Assembly (NCBI GenBank): GCA_947493215.1
Contig: CANLQE010000003.1
Span: 62,001 to 126,000 of the forward strand
Length of the DNA: 64,000 nt
DNA from: an uncultured Sphingomonadaceae bacterium
Lineage (GTDB): Bacteria > Pseudomonadota > Alphaproteobacteria > Sphingomonadales > Sphingomonadaceae
Direction: 5' to 3'
Under the pieces are notes generated by a model. That model did no database searches, was not told the DNA's origin, and saw nothing but the letters and a program-made list of their open reading frames with translations. The number at the start of each line of letters is the position of its first letter. Position 1 is the first letter of the stretch. Made by a program: the position numbers and the translations under genes. This document shows, piece after piece, positions 7,090-15,063 of the stretch.

Positions 7090-8859
7090 TCATATGAGGC
7101 CTCTTGCTTTCCATAAATCTTTGCCATCGTCAGACGCTTCCTGGTGATTACTCGCTTCGATAAGTCTCTTGTATGCGGTGTTTTGGGACAGAAAAACCTG
7201 GCCTGACAACTCGTCAAGAAAGTGCGACCTTTTCAGGCGGTCCATGACCGGCCCCTTCACTTCGGAGAAATGCAGGCAGATATTGGCGTCATCGAGCCTG
7301 TGATTAACCGCTTCGATGCTTTCCAGCGCAGATGCATCGATTGCATTAACCGCCGAGCACATCAGGATCACGTGACGGACATCCTTATGGTCAGCGACCT
7401 GTTCCAGTATAAATTCTTCCAGCCAGCGGGCGTTGAGATAGGTCAGGCTTTCATCGATCCGGATCGTCAAAATACGCGGATCGGTGAATACTTTGTGGCG
7501 TTCAATATTACGGAAATGCTCCGTCTCTGGCACGCGCCCGACAATTGCGGCATGGGGTCGCGAGCTGCGCCACAAAAATAGTGCAAGGCTAAGGGCGACG
7601 CCCGCGATAACGCCGGGTTCAACCCCGGCAAGAAGCGTGATGCCGATGGTTGCCGCCATCGCAGAGAAATCGGTCTTGGAATAGAGCCAAATGGTGCGTG
7701 GGGTTTTTAGATCAACCAGACTGAGCACGGCAACAATGATCGTTGCTGCAAGTGTGGCGATGGGAAGCGATGCCAGCAATGGGGTCAGAAATAGAGCAGC
7801 AACGGCGATACCGACAGCCGTAAAGGCACCGGCGGCGGGAGTCTCCGCTCCGGCATCAAAATTGACCACCGATCGGGCAAACCCGCCGGTGACAGGATAG
7901 CCGCCGGAAAAGGCGGCCGACAAATTTGCCGCACCCAAACCGACAAGTTCCTGATCCGGGTCGATACGCTGACGCCTTTTTGCAGCCAGAGTCTGCCCGA
8001 CAGATACCGATTCAACAAAGCCGATAATGCTGAGTAGCAAGGCCGGAATGGCAAGCTTCTGCCATAGATCGAGATCGATTAACGGCACGGAAAACGGCGG
8101 CAGGCTTTGCGGAATATCGCCAACAACTTGTACGCCTTTGGCTTCCAATCCAAAAACTATGGTAGCAATTGTCGATGCCGCAACGGCGGCGATAGGACCT
8201 GTTTTGGCGGTCAAATCTGCTGCGCGTGCTTTCAGGCCGAGACGCATGAGAAGCGGCTTCAATCCTTTACGGACCCAGAACAAAAATGCAGTGGCCAGCA
8301 CGCCTATGACAAGCGTCGGGATATTCACGGTGCCAATCGACGAGAACAGGCTTGTAACCAGCTCCGGCATCGCAGCGCCGCTGGCCTGGATACCAAAAAT
8401 GGACTTCAACTGGCTGGTTGCGATGATGATGCCGCTGGCGGTGATAAATCCCGATACCACGGGATGCGATAGCAGATTGGCGAGAAAACCAAGTTTGAAT
8501 AGTCCCATCAGCAACAGGAACAAGCCCGACAGCAATGCCAGTATCAAAGCAGCCGCGATAAATTGGGGGCTTCCGGGCGGTGCGATAGTACTGGCCGCGG
8601 TCAATGTCATGAGCGATACAACCGCAACCGGACCAACAGCCAATGTTCGGCTTGTGCCAAATATGGCATAGGCAATTAGCGGCATGATTGACGCGTAAAG
8701 ACCGATTTGCGCGGGCAGCCCCGCCAGCATGGCGTAGGCCAGACTTTGCGGGATCAGCATGATTGTAACAATTATTGCTGCAACCCCGTCGTTGGTCAGC
8801 GTCGTAGAATTATATGATCGCCCCCATTCGAGGATCGGGAAGTATCTGGAGATTTTCAT
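7090..8859 (-). CDS. SulP family anion permease with STAS domain
   Basis: Inner-membrane anion transporter of the SLC26/SulP family, 589 residues. The transmembrane part has the family signature IMLIPQSLAYAMLAGLPAQIGLYAS near the N-terminus and the gate region GLGAANLSAAFSGGYPVTGGFARSVVN. The C-terminal STAS domain starts near residue 450 (LTIRIDESLTYLNARWLEEFI). The ATG at 8859 lies 8 bp after the SQR-like stop. As last gene of the persulfide operon it probably exports sulfite or takes part in sulfur-anion exchange; related operons in Agrobacterium and Xylella have a similar content. Confidence 0.92.
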   Translation of the reverse strand: MKISRYFPILEWGRSYNSTTLTNDGVAAIIVTIMLIPQSLAYAMLAGLPAQIGLYASIMPLIAYAIFGTSRTLAVGPVAVVSLMTLTAASTIAPPGSPQFIAAALILALLSGLFLLLMGLFKLGFLANLLSHPVVSGFITASGIIIATSQLKSIFGIQASGAAMPELVTSLFSSIGTVNIPTLVIGVLATAFLFWVRKGLKPLLMRLGLKARAADLTAKTGPIAAVAASTIATIVFGLEAKGVQVVGDIPQSLPPFSVPLIDLDLWQKLAIPALLLSIIGFVESVSVGQTLAAKRRQRIDPDQELVGLGAANLSAAFSGGYPVTGGFARSVVNFDAGAETPAAGAFTAVGIAVAALFLTPLLASLPIATLAATIIVAVLSLVDLKTPRTIWLYSKTDFSAMAATIGITLLAGVEPGVIAGVALSLALFLWRSSRPHAAIVGRVPETEHFRNIERHKVFTDPRILTIRIDESLTYLNARWLEEFILEQVADHKDVRHVILMCSAVNAIDASALESIEAVNHRLDDANICLHFSEVKGPVMDRLKRSHFLDELSGQVFLSQNTAYKRLIEASNHQEASDDGKDLWKARGLI

Positions 8860-8866
8860 CTGCGCG

Positions 8867-10144
8867 TCAATTCGCGGCAATTTGATGCGGTTTGACCATC
8901 CATTCGCGCCCCTTGAGCATTCCGTGCCAGTAGACTGGAGGCAGTATCGTATCTTTCAACAACCATGCAAGTCGGGAGGGGCGCGTACCATCAATCAGCC
9001 AGTTGGGAAAGCTGGGCAATAGTTTGCCATCATAACCGAACTCCGCAAGAATGATCTTGCCACTTTCCACCGTTAGCGGGCAGCTGCCATAGCCATCATA
9101 ATCCGCTGCTGGCGGCTTGTCTTCCAAAGCGGCCAGCGCATTCACTGCTACGACCGGTGCCTGCTTGCGCGCCGCCGCCATGGTTTTGGCATTGGGTGCG
9201 CTACAGGCATCGCCGAGCGAATAAATGTTCGGATATTTCATATGCCGCAATGTTGCCTGATCAACATCAACAAACCCGTTTTCTGCGGCCAGCGGGCTTG
9301 ATCGGATAAAATCCGGAGCGCATTGGGGCGGGACGACATGGATCATGTCAAATGCTTCCTGGACGCGCTCCGTCTTGTCACCGTCTTTTTGTTCGAAAGT
9401 TGCGATTTTGGCCTCGCCATCAACAGCAACAAGCGTCGATTCAAAGTTCAGATGCGCATCATAACGTTCGACATATTCCATCAGAGCAGGGACATATTCC
9501 TTCACACCAAACAGCACGCCGCCGGAATTGTGAAATTGCACATCAATATTGTGCAAAATGCCGGCCTTCTCCCATCTGCTGCAGGACAGGTACATCGCCT
9601 TTTGCGGTGCACCGGCACATTTGATCGGCATGGGCGGCTGCGTGAACAGCGCGCGACCTTTCGCCAGGTCCTCGACCAGCTGATTTGTATAGGGCGCGAG
9701 ATCATGGCGATAGTTGGACGTGACGCCGTTTTCCCCCAGGGCTTCGGGCAGGCCTTCTATCGCCTTCCAATCCAATTTGATTCCCGGGCAAATGATGAGC
9801 ACATCATAGCCAATTTGCTGGCCATCGGCGGTGAGAACTAGGTTGTTGTCGGGATCGAATGTTTCTGCTGCGGCCTTGATCCATTTGGCACGATCGGGGA
9901 TCAGGCGTTTTTCTTCGCGTCTGGTGAAGTCTAGGGAGAATATACCGCCGCCAACCATTGTCCAGCCGGGCTGATAATAGTGAACTTCTGACGGTTCTAT
10001 GATTGCCAGGCTTACTTTTTCGTTGCGTTTGAATATGCTTGAGGCGGTCGCAATGCCCGCTGAACCACCACCGACAATGACGATGTTGAACCTGCTTTGC
10101 TCTTTTGCTGTGCTTGATTTCGTAATTTTCCCATCACTTGCCAT
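8867..10144 (-). CDS. Sulfide:quinone oxidoreductase-like flavoprotein
   Basis: FAD-dependent oxidoreductase of 425 residues, close to type II (mitochondrial-like) sulfide:quinone oxidoreductases. The N-terminal dinucleotide-binding motif is IVIVGGGSAGIATAS, followed by VHYYQPGWTMVG. The KCAGAPQKAMYLS segment carries a conserved cysteine, VVPPQCAPDF a second one, and the FAD-contacting SLGDACSAPNAKT lies near the C-terminus. It would oxidise sulfide at the membrane, passing electrons to quinone and making persulfide for the adjacent MBL hydrolase. The ATG at 10144 has AAGGA at a good distance; a TTG further upstream was rejected. Confidence 0.88.
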   Translation of the reverse strand: MASDGKITKSSTAKEQSRFNIVIVGGGSAGIATASSIFKRNEKVSLAIIEPSEVHYYQPGWTMVGGGIFSLDFTRREEKRLIPDRAKWIKAAAETFDPDNNLVLTADGQQIGYDVLIICPGIKLDWKAIEGLPEALGENGVTSNYRHDLAPYTNQLVEDLAKGRALFTQPPMPIKCAGAPQKAMYLSCSRWEKAGILHNIDVQFHNSGGVLFGVKEYVPALMEYVERYDAHLNFESTLVAVDGEAKIATFEQKDGDKTERVQEAFDMIHVVPPQCAPDFIRSSPLAAENGFVDVDQATLRHMKYPNIYSLGDACSAPNAKTMAAARKQAPVVAVNALAALEDKPPAADYDGYGSCPLTVESGKIILAEFGYDGKLLPSFPNWLIDGTRPSRLAWLLKDTILPPVYWHGMLKGREWMVKPHQIAAN

Positions 10145-10173
10145 TAGACATCCTTCCCGATGATTTTCACGGA

Positions 10174-10581
10174 TCAATTGGTAACGCGGTGCACCGCCAT
10201 TCCCGCCAGCATGGCGATAACGAACGCCAAAGCAGGCAGAGGATTGATGGCCAGATCGGCCAGTCCCGGACCGGGGCAGAGGCCACTAATGCCCCAACCA
10301 GCACCAAAAAGGGCCGCTCCGGTTCCCAATTTGCGATCTATAATTGTTGTTCCGGGCAACGAGAAATGGGCGTCTGCAAATGGCTTTTCGACCCTCCTTT
10401 GAATGAGCCATGCAATAGCCATTGGAATGATCGCTCCACCCATCACAAAGGCGAGCGTCGGATCCCAATTGCCAAACAGGTCAAGAAAGCCCTGAACACG
10501 CGCTGGATCGGACATGCCGGAAAAGGCAAGGCCGGCACCGAATATGCTGCCAGCTACCAGTGCAATCGCAAGGCGGATCAT
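10174..10581 (-). CDS. YeeE/YedE family membrane protein (second half-unit)
   Basis: A 135-residue membrane protein of the YeeE/YedE group (DUF6691 type), related to thiosulfate transporters. Family features are GLAFSGMSDPARVQGFLDLFGNWDPTLAF and the GAGWGISGLCPGPGL loop with a conserved cysteine, flanked by four hydrophobic segments. It overlaps the preceding YeeE gene by 4 bp; such split pairs form a two-part transporter of reduced sulfur compounds. In the BigR operons of plant-associated bacteria the same pair is present. Location is the inner membrane. Confidence 0.9.
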   Translation of the reverse strand: MIRLAIALVAGSIFGAGLAFSGMSDPARVQGFLDLFGNWDPTLAFVMGGAIIPMAIAWLIQRRVEKPFADAHFSLPGTTIIDRKLGTGAALFGAGWGISGLCPGPGLADLAINPLPALAFVIAMLAGMAVHRVTN

Positions 10582-11018
10582 AACAAACCCCCAAAGCGCA
10601 TCAGCGCCACCGTGGCAAAACCACTAGCCATGAAAATAGCTGTTGCAGTGAGCGAACGACGGGAGAGTCTCGACATCCCGCAGACACCGTGCCCGCTGGT
10701 ACATCCCGAACCGAGACGCGTACCGAAGCCGACTAGCAAACCGCCCAGAATCATCGGGATCACCGACGGCGGAAAGCGCGTTACTACGCCACCGGTTGCA
10801 AGGGACACCAAAAACGCTCCCAGCGGCAGGCCGATAACGAAAGCTATGGCCATGCTTCGCGGTGCGCCGCTGTCCGCAATGCCTGTCGCCCGCGCCGCAA
10901 GTCCGCTGACACCAGCGATACGACCAAGGCCAAGCAGCATCAGGGCTGCGGCTATACCGATCATCAGACCGCCAATGAGGCCTTCAACCGGCATCGCGTG
11001 AGGAAAAGCGGCGAGCAT
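10578..11018 (-). CDS. YeeE/YedE family membrane protein (first half-unit)
   Basis: A 146-residue inner-membrane protein, partner of the next gene. The typical loop GFGTRLGSGCTSGHGVCGMSRLSRRS has two cysteines thought to relay sulfur during transport in this family. It begins one base into the stop of the MBL gene (TGATG) and overlaps its partner by 4 bp, so the three are translationally coupled. The cargo is probably thiosulfate or persulfide sulfur, by family and operon context. Confidence 0.9.
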   Translation of the reverse strand: MLAAFPHAMPVEGLIGGLMIGIAAALMLLGLGRIAGVSGLAARATGIADSGAPRSMAIAFVIGLPLGAFLVSLATGGVVTRFPPSVIPMILGGLLVGFGTRLGSGCTSGHGVCGMSRLSRRSLTATAIFMASGFATVALMRFGGLL

Positions 11019-11935
11019 CAGACGCCGTTCAGCGGAAGTTTGAGATAGCGCACACCATTATCCTCGGCAGGCGGCAGATGACCCGCACGCATGTTAACCT
11101 GAACCGATGGTAGGATCAGACGCGGCATATCAAGCGTTTTATCCCGTGCGGTGCGCATCTTGACAAAATCATCCTCGCTTATCCCGTCATGGGCGTGAAT
11201 ATTGCCTTCTCGCTGTGCGACAACAGTGGTTTCCCAGACATATTGATCGCGCCCTTCCGGCAGATAATCGTGGCACATGAAGAGGCGGGTGGTTTTGGGA
11301 AGCTCCAATATCCGGCGGAGCGAACGATATAGCTGCCGCGCATCACCCCCTGGAAAATCAGCCCGGGCAGAGCCGTAATCCGGCATGAACATCGTATCGC
11401 CAACAAACACGGCATCGCCGATCACATAGGCTATGTCAGCCGGTGTGTGGCCGGGAACATGCATGACGGTCACATCAATATTGCCAATGTTGAACGTGTC
11501 GCCATCGGCAAAAAGATGATCAAAGTCAGAGCCGTCGCGCTGAAATTCCGTGCCAGCATTAAACAGCTTGCCGAAAACCTGCTGAACGGTGACGATATGC
11601 TCACCAATGGCAATTTTGCCGCCCAGTTTTTCCTGCAGATAGGGCGCTGCCGAAAGATGATCCGCGTGGGCATGCGTTTCCAGAAGCCATTCAACCTCTA
11701 GGCCTTGCTCTTTCACATAGTCGATCACCTGGTCAGCTGAATCGAAAGATGTTCGCCCGGACGCGGGATCAAAGTCAAAAACACTGTCGACGACCGCTGC
11801 CTTTTTCGTCTCTTCGTCGTGGACGACATAAGTGACCGTGAAGGTCGGTTCGTCAAAAAACGCCTTGATAATCGGGATGTTCCGTTGCGCCGAAGACACT
11901 TGATTCGACGCATGGGTAAGTACTGGGTCGGTCAT
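11018..11935 (-). CDS. blh: MBL-fold persulfide dioxygenase-like hydrolase (Blh type)
   Basis: Metallo-beta-lactamase-fold protein of 305 residues of the ETHE1/Blh group, which oxidises persulfides to sulfite. Metal ligands are in THAHADH (His88, His90, Asp92, His93), then HVPGHTPADIAYVIGD and FMCHDYLPEGR. The ATG at 11935 is preceded by GAGGA; the open frame continues upstream across the promoter but that part is not coding. It is the first gene of a five-gene operon with YeeE, YeeE, SQR and SulP, and faces the peroxiredoxin-ArsR operon across an operator-like palindrome. This is the arrangement known for BigR-controlled sulfide detoxification. Confidence 0.88.
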   Translation of the reverse strand: MTDPVLTHASNQVSSAQRNIPIIKAFFDEPTFTVTYVVHDEETKKAAVVDSVFDFDPASGRTSFDSADQVIDYVKEQGLEVEWLLETHAHADHLSAAPYLQEKLGGKIAIGEHIVTVQQVFGKLFNAGTEFQRDGSDFDHLFADGDTFNIGNIDVTVMHVPGHTPADIAYVIGDAVFVGDTMFMPDYGSARADFPGGDARQLYRSLRRILELPKTTRLFMCHDYLPEGRDQYVWETTVVAQREGNIHAHDGISEDDFVKMRTARDKTLDMPRLILPSVQVNMRAGHLPPAEDNGVRYLKLPLNGV

Positions 11936-11960
11936 AGGATATCCTCTTATATTCATATTT

Positions 11961-11977
11961 ACATAAATCATGTAATA
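11961..11977. promoter_or_regulatory. Probable BigR-like (ArsR) operator
   Basis: TTACAT-AAATC-ATGTAA, a perfect 6-bp inverted repeat with a 5-bp spacer in an AT-rich stretch. It lies between the divergent MBL and peroxiredoxin starts, 26 bp before the former. A TATACG box at 11983-11988 would place the site over the -35 region of the peroxiredoxin-ArsR operon, so the repressor could shut both directions. Confidence 0.55.
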
Positions 11978-12036
11978 CACTATACGTGTTGCGTCAATAG
12001 GACCGCAATGCCAAACGGGTGCCAGAGGAAGACTTG

Positions 12037-12669
12037 ATGACAGAAGAACAACCAAATACCCCAGCAATGCTGCGCGTTGGCGATAAGATACCGGACTTTG
12101 AGGCACGCACCACACATGGCCCGATCAAGCTGTCCGATTATCGTGGTCGCTGGTTGATTTTCTTCTCCCACCCGGCTGATTTTACGCCCGTATGTACAAC
12201 CGAATTTGTTGCGCTCGCGCGCAAGGCCGACACCTTTGAAAAACTGGACTGCGCTCTGGTTGGCCTATCGGTTGACAGCTTATATTCGCATCTCGCATGG
12301 GTACGCGTCATTCAGGAACAATACGGGGCGGAAATATCCTTTCCGATTGTTGAAGACCCCAGCATGGCTGTCGGCAAGGCTTTCGGGATGATCGACGAAA
12401 GTGCAACAGACTCTACTGCCATGCGAACAAGCTACTTCATTGATCCTGAGGGAATCATCCGGGCAACAACCTGCTATCCCTATAATGTCGGACGATCGGT
12501 CGATGAAATGATCCGCCTGCTCACCGCTTTGCAAACGGTTGCAGACGGGGAAGCTCTCACCCCCGAAGGGTGGCAGCCTGGCGATGATCTTCTTGCGGCA
12601 CCGCCAGCCTCGATTGCGGATATTGACGACCGTGAAGACTGGTTCTGCAGGAAGGTGAAGGCGGTATGA
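12037..12669 (+). CDS. Peroxiredoxin (Prx6/AhpC-like)
   Basis: Thiol peroxidase of 210 residues. The peroxidatic motif PADFTPVCTTE places the reactive cysteine at residue 53; the arginine of the active site lies in AMRTSYFIDP. Two further cysteines, ATTCYPY and the C-terminal DDREDWFCRK, could act in resolution. The ATG at 12037 follows AGAGGAAG. Its stop overlaps the ArsR start (ATGA), so it is the first gene of an operon with the BigR-like repressor. Placement suggests reduction of peroxides, or possibly persulfides, generated during sulfide stress; that is inference. Confidence 0.92.
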   Translation: MTEEQPNTPAMLRVGDKIPDFEARTTHGPIKLSDYRGRWLIFFSHPADFTPVCTTEFVALARKADTFEKLDCALVGLSVDSLYSHLAWVRVIQEQYGAEISFPIVEDPSMAVGKAFGMIDESATDSTAMRTSYFIDPEGIIRATTCYPYNVGRSVDEMIRLLTALQTVADGEALTPEGWQPGDDLLAAPPASIADIDDREDWFCRKVKAV

Positions 12670-13064
12670 CCGCGCTCTTCGAAAGCCGGGAGCTGGCCGA
12701 TCGCGCTAGCGAGAAATTGAAAGTCTATGCGCAGCCCCAGCGATTGATGATCCTGTCATTTCTGGCTGGCGGAGAGAGTACGGTCAGCGAAATCGACAAT
12801 GCAACGGGCATCGGACAACCGGCGTTGAGTCAGCAATTGGCGGCGCTCAGGCGCGCAGAAATTGTAAAAACGCGACGGGATGGAAAGCAAATCTGGTATG
12901 AGCTGGCCGATGACACCGCGCGCCTGTGCGTTGAAACCATGGAAGCGATACTGAAGGACAAGCCGGATAAGCAGCAACTATTGGAAGCTGCGATGCCTAA
13001 TGCATCGACAAAAAAGCGAAAGTCGGCGACCGCCGGTACGGCAGGTTTCGCCAAAATTCTCTAG
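12666..13064 (+). CDS. BigR-like ArsR family repressor lacking the sensor dithiol
   Basis: Winged-helix repressor of 132 residues. The DNA-reading region GIGQPALSQQLAALRRAEIV and the wing TRRDGKQIWYEL match the BigR/SqrR persulfide sensors closely. In those proteins two cysteines 66 residues apart form the tetrasulfide switch. Here the first is Ser31 (RLMILSFLAGGE) and the second position is Lys97; the only cysteine is Cys88. The C-terminal 25 residues are basic (TKKRKS). The operon layout strongly suggests control of the divergent MBL-YeeE-SQR-SulP genes, but the signal may not be the classic persulfide bridge. The comparison relies on remembered family sequences. Confidence 0.88.
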   Translation: MTALFESRELADRASEKLKVYAQPQRLMILSFLAGGESTVSEIDNATGIGQPALSQQLAALRRAEIVKTRRDGKQIWYELADDTARLCVETMEAILKDKPDKQQLLEAAMPNASTKKRKSATAGTAGFAKIL

Positions 13065-13248
13065 GCGCTATCAAAAAACATATCCGGTCAATTCATTTAC
13101 ACGGTATAAGTTGGGAGTTGTAGCTGTTTTCCAATAACCGCATTTGCGTCCATGGAGAACGAGACCTTTTGGCCGCCTCATCCGAGGGAGGCATGTCTCT
13201 CAAAAGCTCCCCCCATGGTGTCGGCCGTTAAGTATTATCCCTGATTTG

Positions 13249-13264
13249 GCCTGCTCTCGCAGGC
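13249..13264. terminator. Hairpin before the second peroxiredoxin
   Basis: GCCTGC-TCTC-GCAGGC, a perfect 6-bp stem with a 4-base loop, followed by GGCTATTTATTTTA. It may end the ArsR transcript or attenuate the peroxiredoxin message. The 13140-13245 stretch before it is GC-rich with several complementary blocks (GGCCG/CGGCC, GGGAG/CTCCC). Confidence 0.45.
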
Positions 13265-13329
13265 GGCTATTTATTTTATGTCCGTTTTAGGAATCGTTTT
13301 AGTCGGTGACCCGAGCAAGGAGCTGAAAA

Positions 13330-13959
13330 ATGTCATTACATATTGGTGATACCGCCCCAGACTTTACAGCTGATAGCACCGTGGGTGAAATCAACCTTCA
13401 CAAATGGGCTGAGGATAGTTGGGTGTTTTTCTTCAGCCATCCGGCTGATTTCACGCCTGTTTGCACAACAGAGATGGGCCGAACAGCTCAGCTTGCTGAT
13501 GAATTCGCCGCGCGCAATACAAAACCACTAGGTCTTTCAACGGATATTGTTGAAGAACATTGGGACTGGATTCACGATGTAGATTCTACCCAGAACACAA
13601 CCGTTCATTTCCCCATTCTTGCAGACCCTGATTGTGCAATCGCAAAGCTATACGACATGATCCATTCTGGCGAGAGCGATACAGAAGCGGTGCGCTCTGT
13701 GTTCATCATCGATCCTGATAAAAAGATCCGGCTTACCATGACTTATCCTATGAGCGTTGGTCGAAATTTTGACGAAATCCTTCGCGTCATCGATGCGCTG
13801 CAGCTGGGCGATAAAAAACGCATTGTAACGCCTGCCGATTGGCGCCCCGGTGACAAGGTTATTATCCCGCCTTCCATCGACAATGACGAAGCGGCAAAGC
13901 TATTTCCGGACGGCTGGGAAGAATTGCGACCTTATCTGCGTCTGACCGAGGCAGCCTGA
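13330..13959 (+). CDS. 1-Cys peroxiredoxin (Prx6 type)
   Basis: A 209-residue peroxiredoxin with the catalytic motif HPADFTPVCTTE (Cys45) and the distant active-site region AVRSVFIIDPDKKIRLTMTYPMSVGRN. The C-terminal extension typical of Prx6 (WRPGDKVIIPPSIDNDEAAKLFP) is present. One other cysteine lies in DPDCAIAK. It is a diverged paralogue of the peroxiredoxin 1.3 kb upstream, but stands alone with its own 265-bp leader containing hairpins. AAGGAG lies just before the ATG. It ends 23 bp before the convergent FMN-binding gene. Confidence 0.92.
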   Translation: MSLHIGDTAPDFTADSTVGEINLHKWAEDSWVFFFSHPADFTPVCTTEMGRTAQLADEFAARNTKPLGLSTDIVEEHWDWIHDVDSTQNTTVHFPILADPDCAIAKLYDMIHSGESDTEAVRSVFIIDPDKKIRLTMTYPMSVGRNFDEILRVIDALQLGDKKRIVTPADWRPGDKVIIPPSIDNDEAAKLFPDGWEELRPYLRLTEAA

Positions 13960-13982
13960 ACCAATAGGTTGGTTTTGTAGAG

Positions 13983-14429
13983 TTAAGCTTCGACGAGTTC
14001 GGTATGACCGAACCCCTTGCTATAATCGAGAAGCGATACAATCACGAGATCGATACGAATAAACGCAACGTCAGCTTGTTCATCCATCGTCAGGTCTTCT
14101 ACCTGCGGGAATTTTGCGTAGATTAATTGCCCGATCTTTTCCTGTTCGTTGGCACCGGTGACGATGGTTGCATGACCGGCCGCAGAAAGGCTTTTGATTT
14201 CATCCCAGTCTTCATAGGGGCGATCCACCGTTAGCGATACTCTTCCGTCCCGCGCAATGTTTCGGGCTTTTTGCGAGTTTGGTGATGTTCCGAAATAGAT
14301 TGTAAGACCGTCATTTACAAAACTCACCGTCGTTGCTTGCGGAAACCCATTTTCGCGGACGGTTGCAATGGTCATGTCATTGACGTCTGTCAGGATGGAA
14401 TTGATCATCTCGTGTTGCATCTTGTTCAT
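13983..14429 (-). CDS. Pyridoxamine 5'-phosphate oxidase-like FMN-binding protein
   Basis: A 148-residue split-barrel flavoprotein of the general-stress/PPOX-like family. Motifs are TIATVRENGFPQATTVSFVNDGLTIYFGT, then SQKARNIARDGRVSLTVD. Such proteins bind FMN or F420 and reduce or sequester small molecules; they recur in low-oxygen and stress regulons. AAGGAA precedes the ATG. It is a single gene between the peroxiredoxin and the DUF2267 gene, sharing the latter's direction with a 60-bp gap. The substrate is unknown. Confidence 0.85.
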   Translation of the reverse strand: MNKMQHEMINSILTDVNDMTIATVRENGFPQATTVSFVNDGLTIYFGTSPNSQKARNIARDGRVSLTVDRPYEDWDEIKSLSAAGHATIVTGANEQEKIGQLIYAKFPQVEDLTMDEQADVAFIRIDLVIVSLLDYSKGFGHTELVEA

Positions 14430-14489
14430 AACGGTTTCCTTCCTGGATGGTTATTTCACCGATCAATGCCCGATTGTGGAATCCGCAAA

Positions 14490-14918
14490 TCAATCGTCCC
14501 AAAGCTTCCGGATATCTTCTGGCAAACCTGCTTTTATGTCGTTCATCTCTCCGACCGAAACATGATCGGCGATAATGTTCAGAGCTGCCGAGACTGCTTC
14601 TGACGGGTTATCGTTGGGATCATTGCCAAAAGCTGTCTCGACTGCTGAAACAAACTGGTCTTTGTGTTTTATGGTCGCGGACATTTTAGAGGGACGATAG
14701 CCTTCATAGTAGATCCCGCGGATGAGCGTCGGTAGCTGGGCTGCCAGATGCGCGCATTCATTGGGTTGCAAACGGTCACGCAGCACGTGCAGGGTTGATC
14801 GCAGCAAGATATAAGCCCGATGTTTGTCATCCCAGTCGAGCTCGGACATGACCTCGTTAACCCAGATATTGGCATCCTGAATGGCCTTGTCGAAAATGGG
14901 TAAGCCTAGTGCGCTCAT
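14490..14918 (-). CDS. DUF2267 family protein
   Basis: A 142-residue protein with the two-part DUF2267 pattern: a first repeat around WVNEVMSELDWDDKHRAYILLRSTLHVLRDRL with AHLAAQLPTLIRGIYYEGY, and a second around FVSAVETAFGNDPNDNPSEAVSAALNIIADHV with GEMNDIKAGLPEDIRKLW. The final residues match the family's usual ending. The role is unknown; homologues are common in bacteria beside stress proteins. The ATG at 14918 has a strong GAGGAG; the longer open frame upstream overlaps the PfkB gene and was discarded. Confidence 0.88.
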   Translation of the reverse strand: MSALGLPIFDKAIQDANIWVNEVMSELDWDDKHRAYILLRSTLHVLRDRLQPNECAHLAAQLPTLIRGIYYEGYRPSKMSATIKHKDQFVSAVETAFGNDPNDNPSEAVSAALNIIADHVSVGEMNDIKAGLPEDIRKLWDD

Positions 14919-15063
14919 GATGTTTCTCCTCGGTTTCCGGTTTGAATATCGGCCTGCACAACTATCTCCTTCCGCGCGTGCCAAACGTAAGGAGTGTCGA
15001 CGGAGATATTGGGATAGTCTGAAAAGGCTGGAGACCGCATTCGTGGATTCTACATAGTGGAAA

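Noticed and set aside
8027..8671. A 214-codon plus-strand frame within the SulP gene
   Set aside because: It lies antisense to a complete SulP permease; the composition reflects the complementary strand of membrane codons.
10138..11001. A 287-codon plus-strand frame across the YeeE genes
   Set aside because: Antisense to two coupled YeeE/YedE genes; low-complexity Pro/Arg-rich sequence, no family resemblance.
11936..12115. N-terminal extension of the MBL hydrolase by 60 residues
   Set aside because: It would run over the divergent promoter and operator into the peroxiredoxin gene; the ATG at 11935 has a good ribosome binding site.
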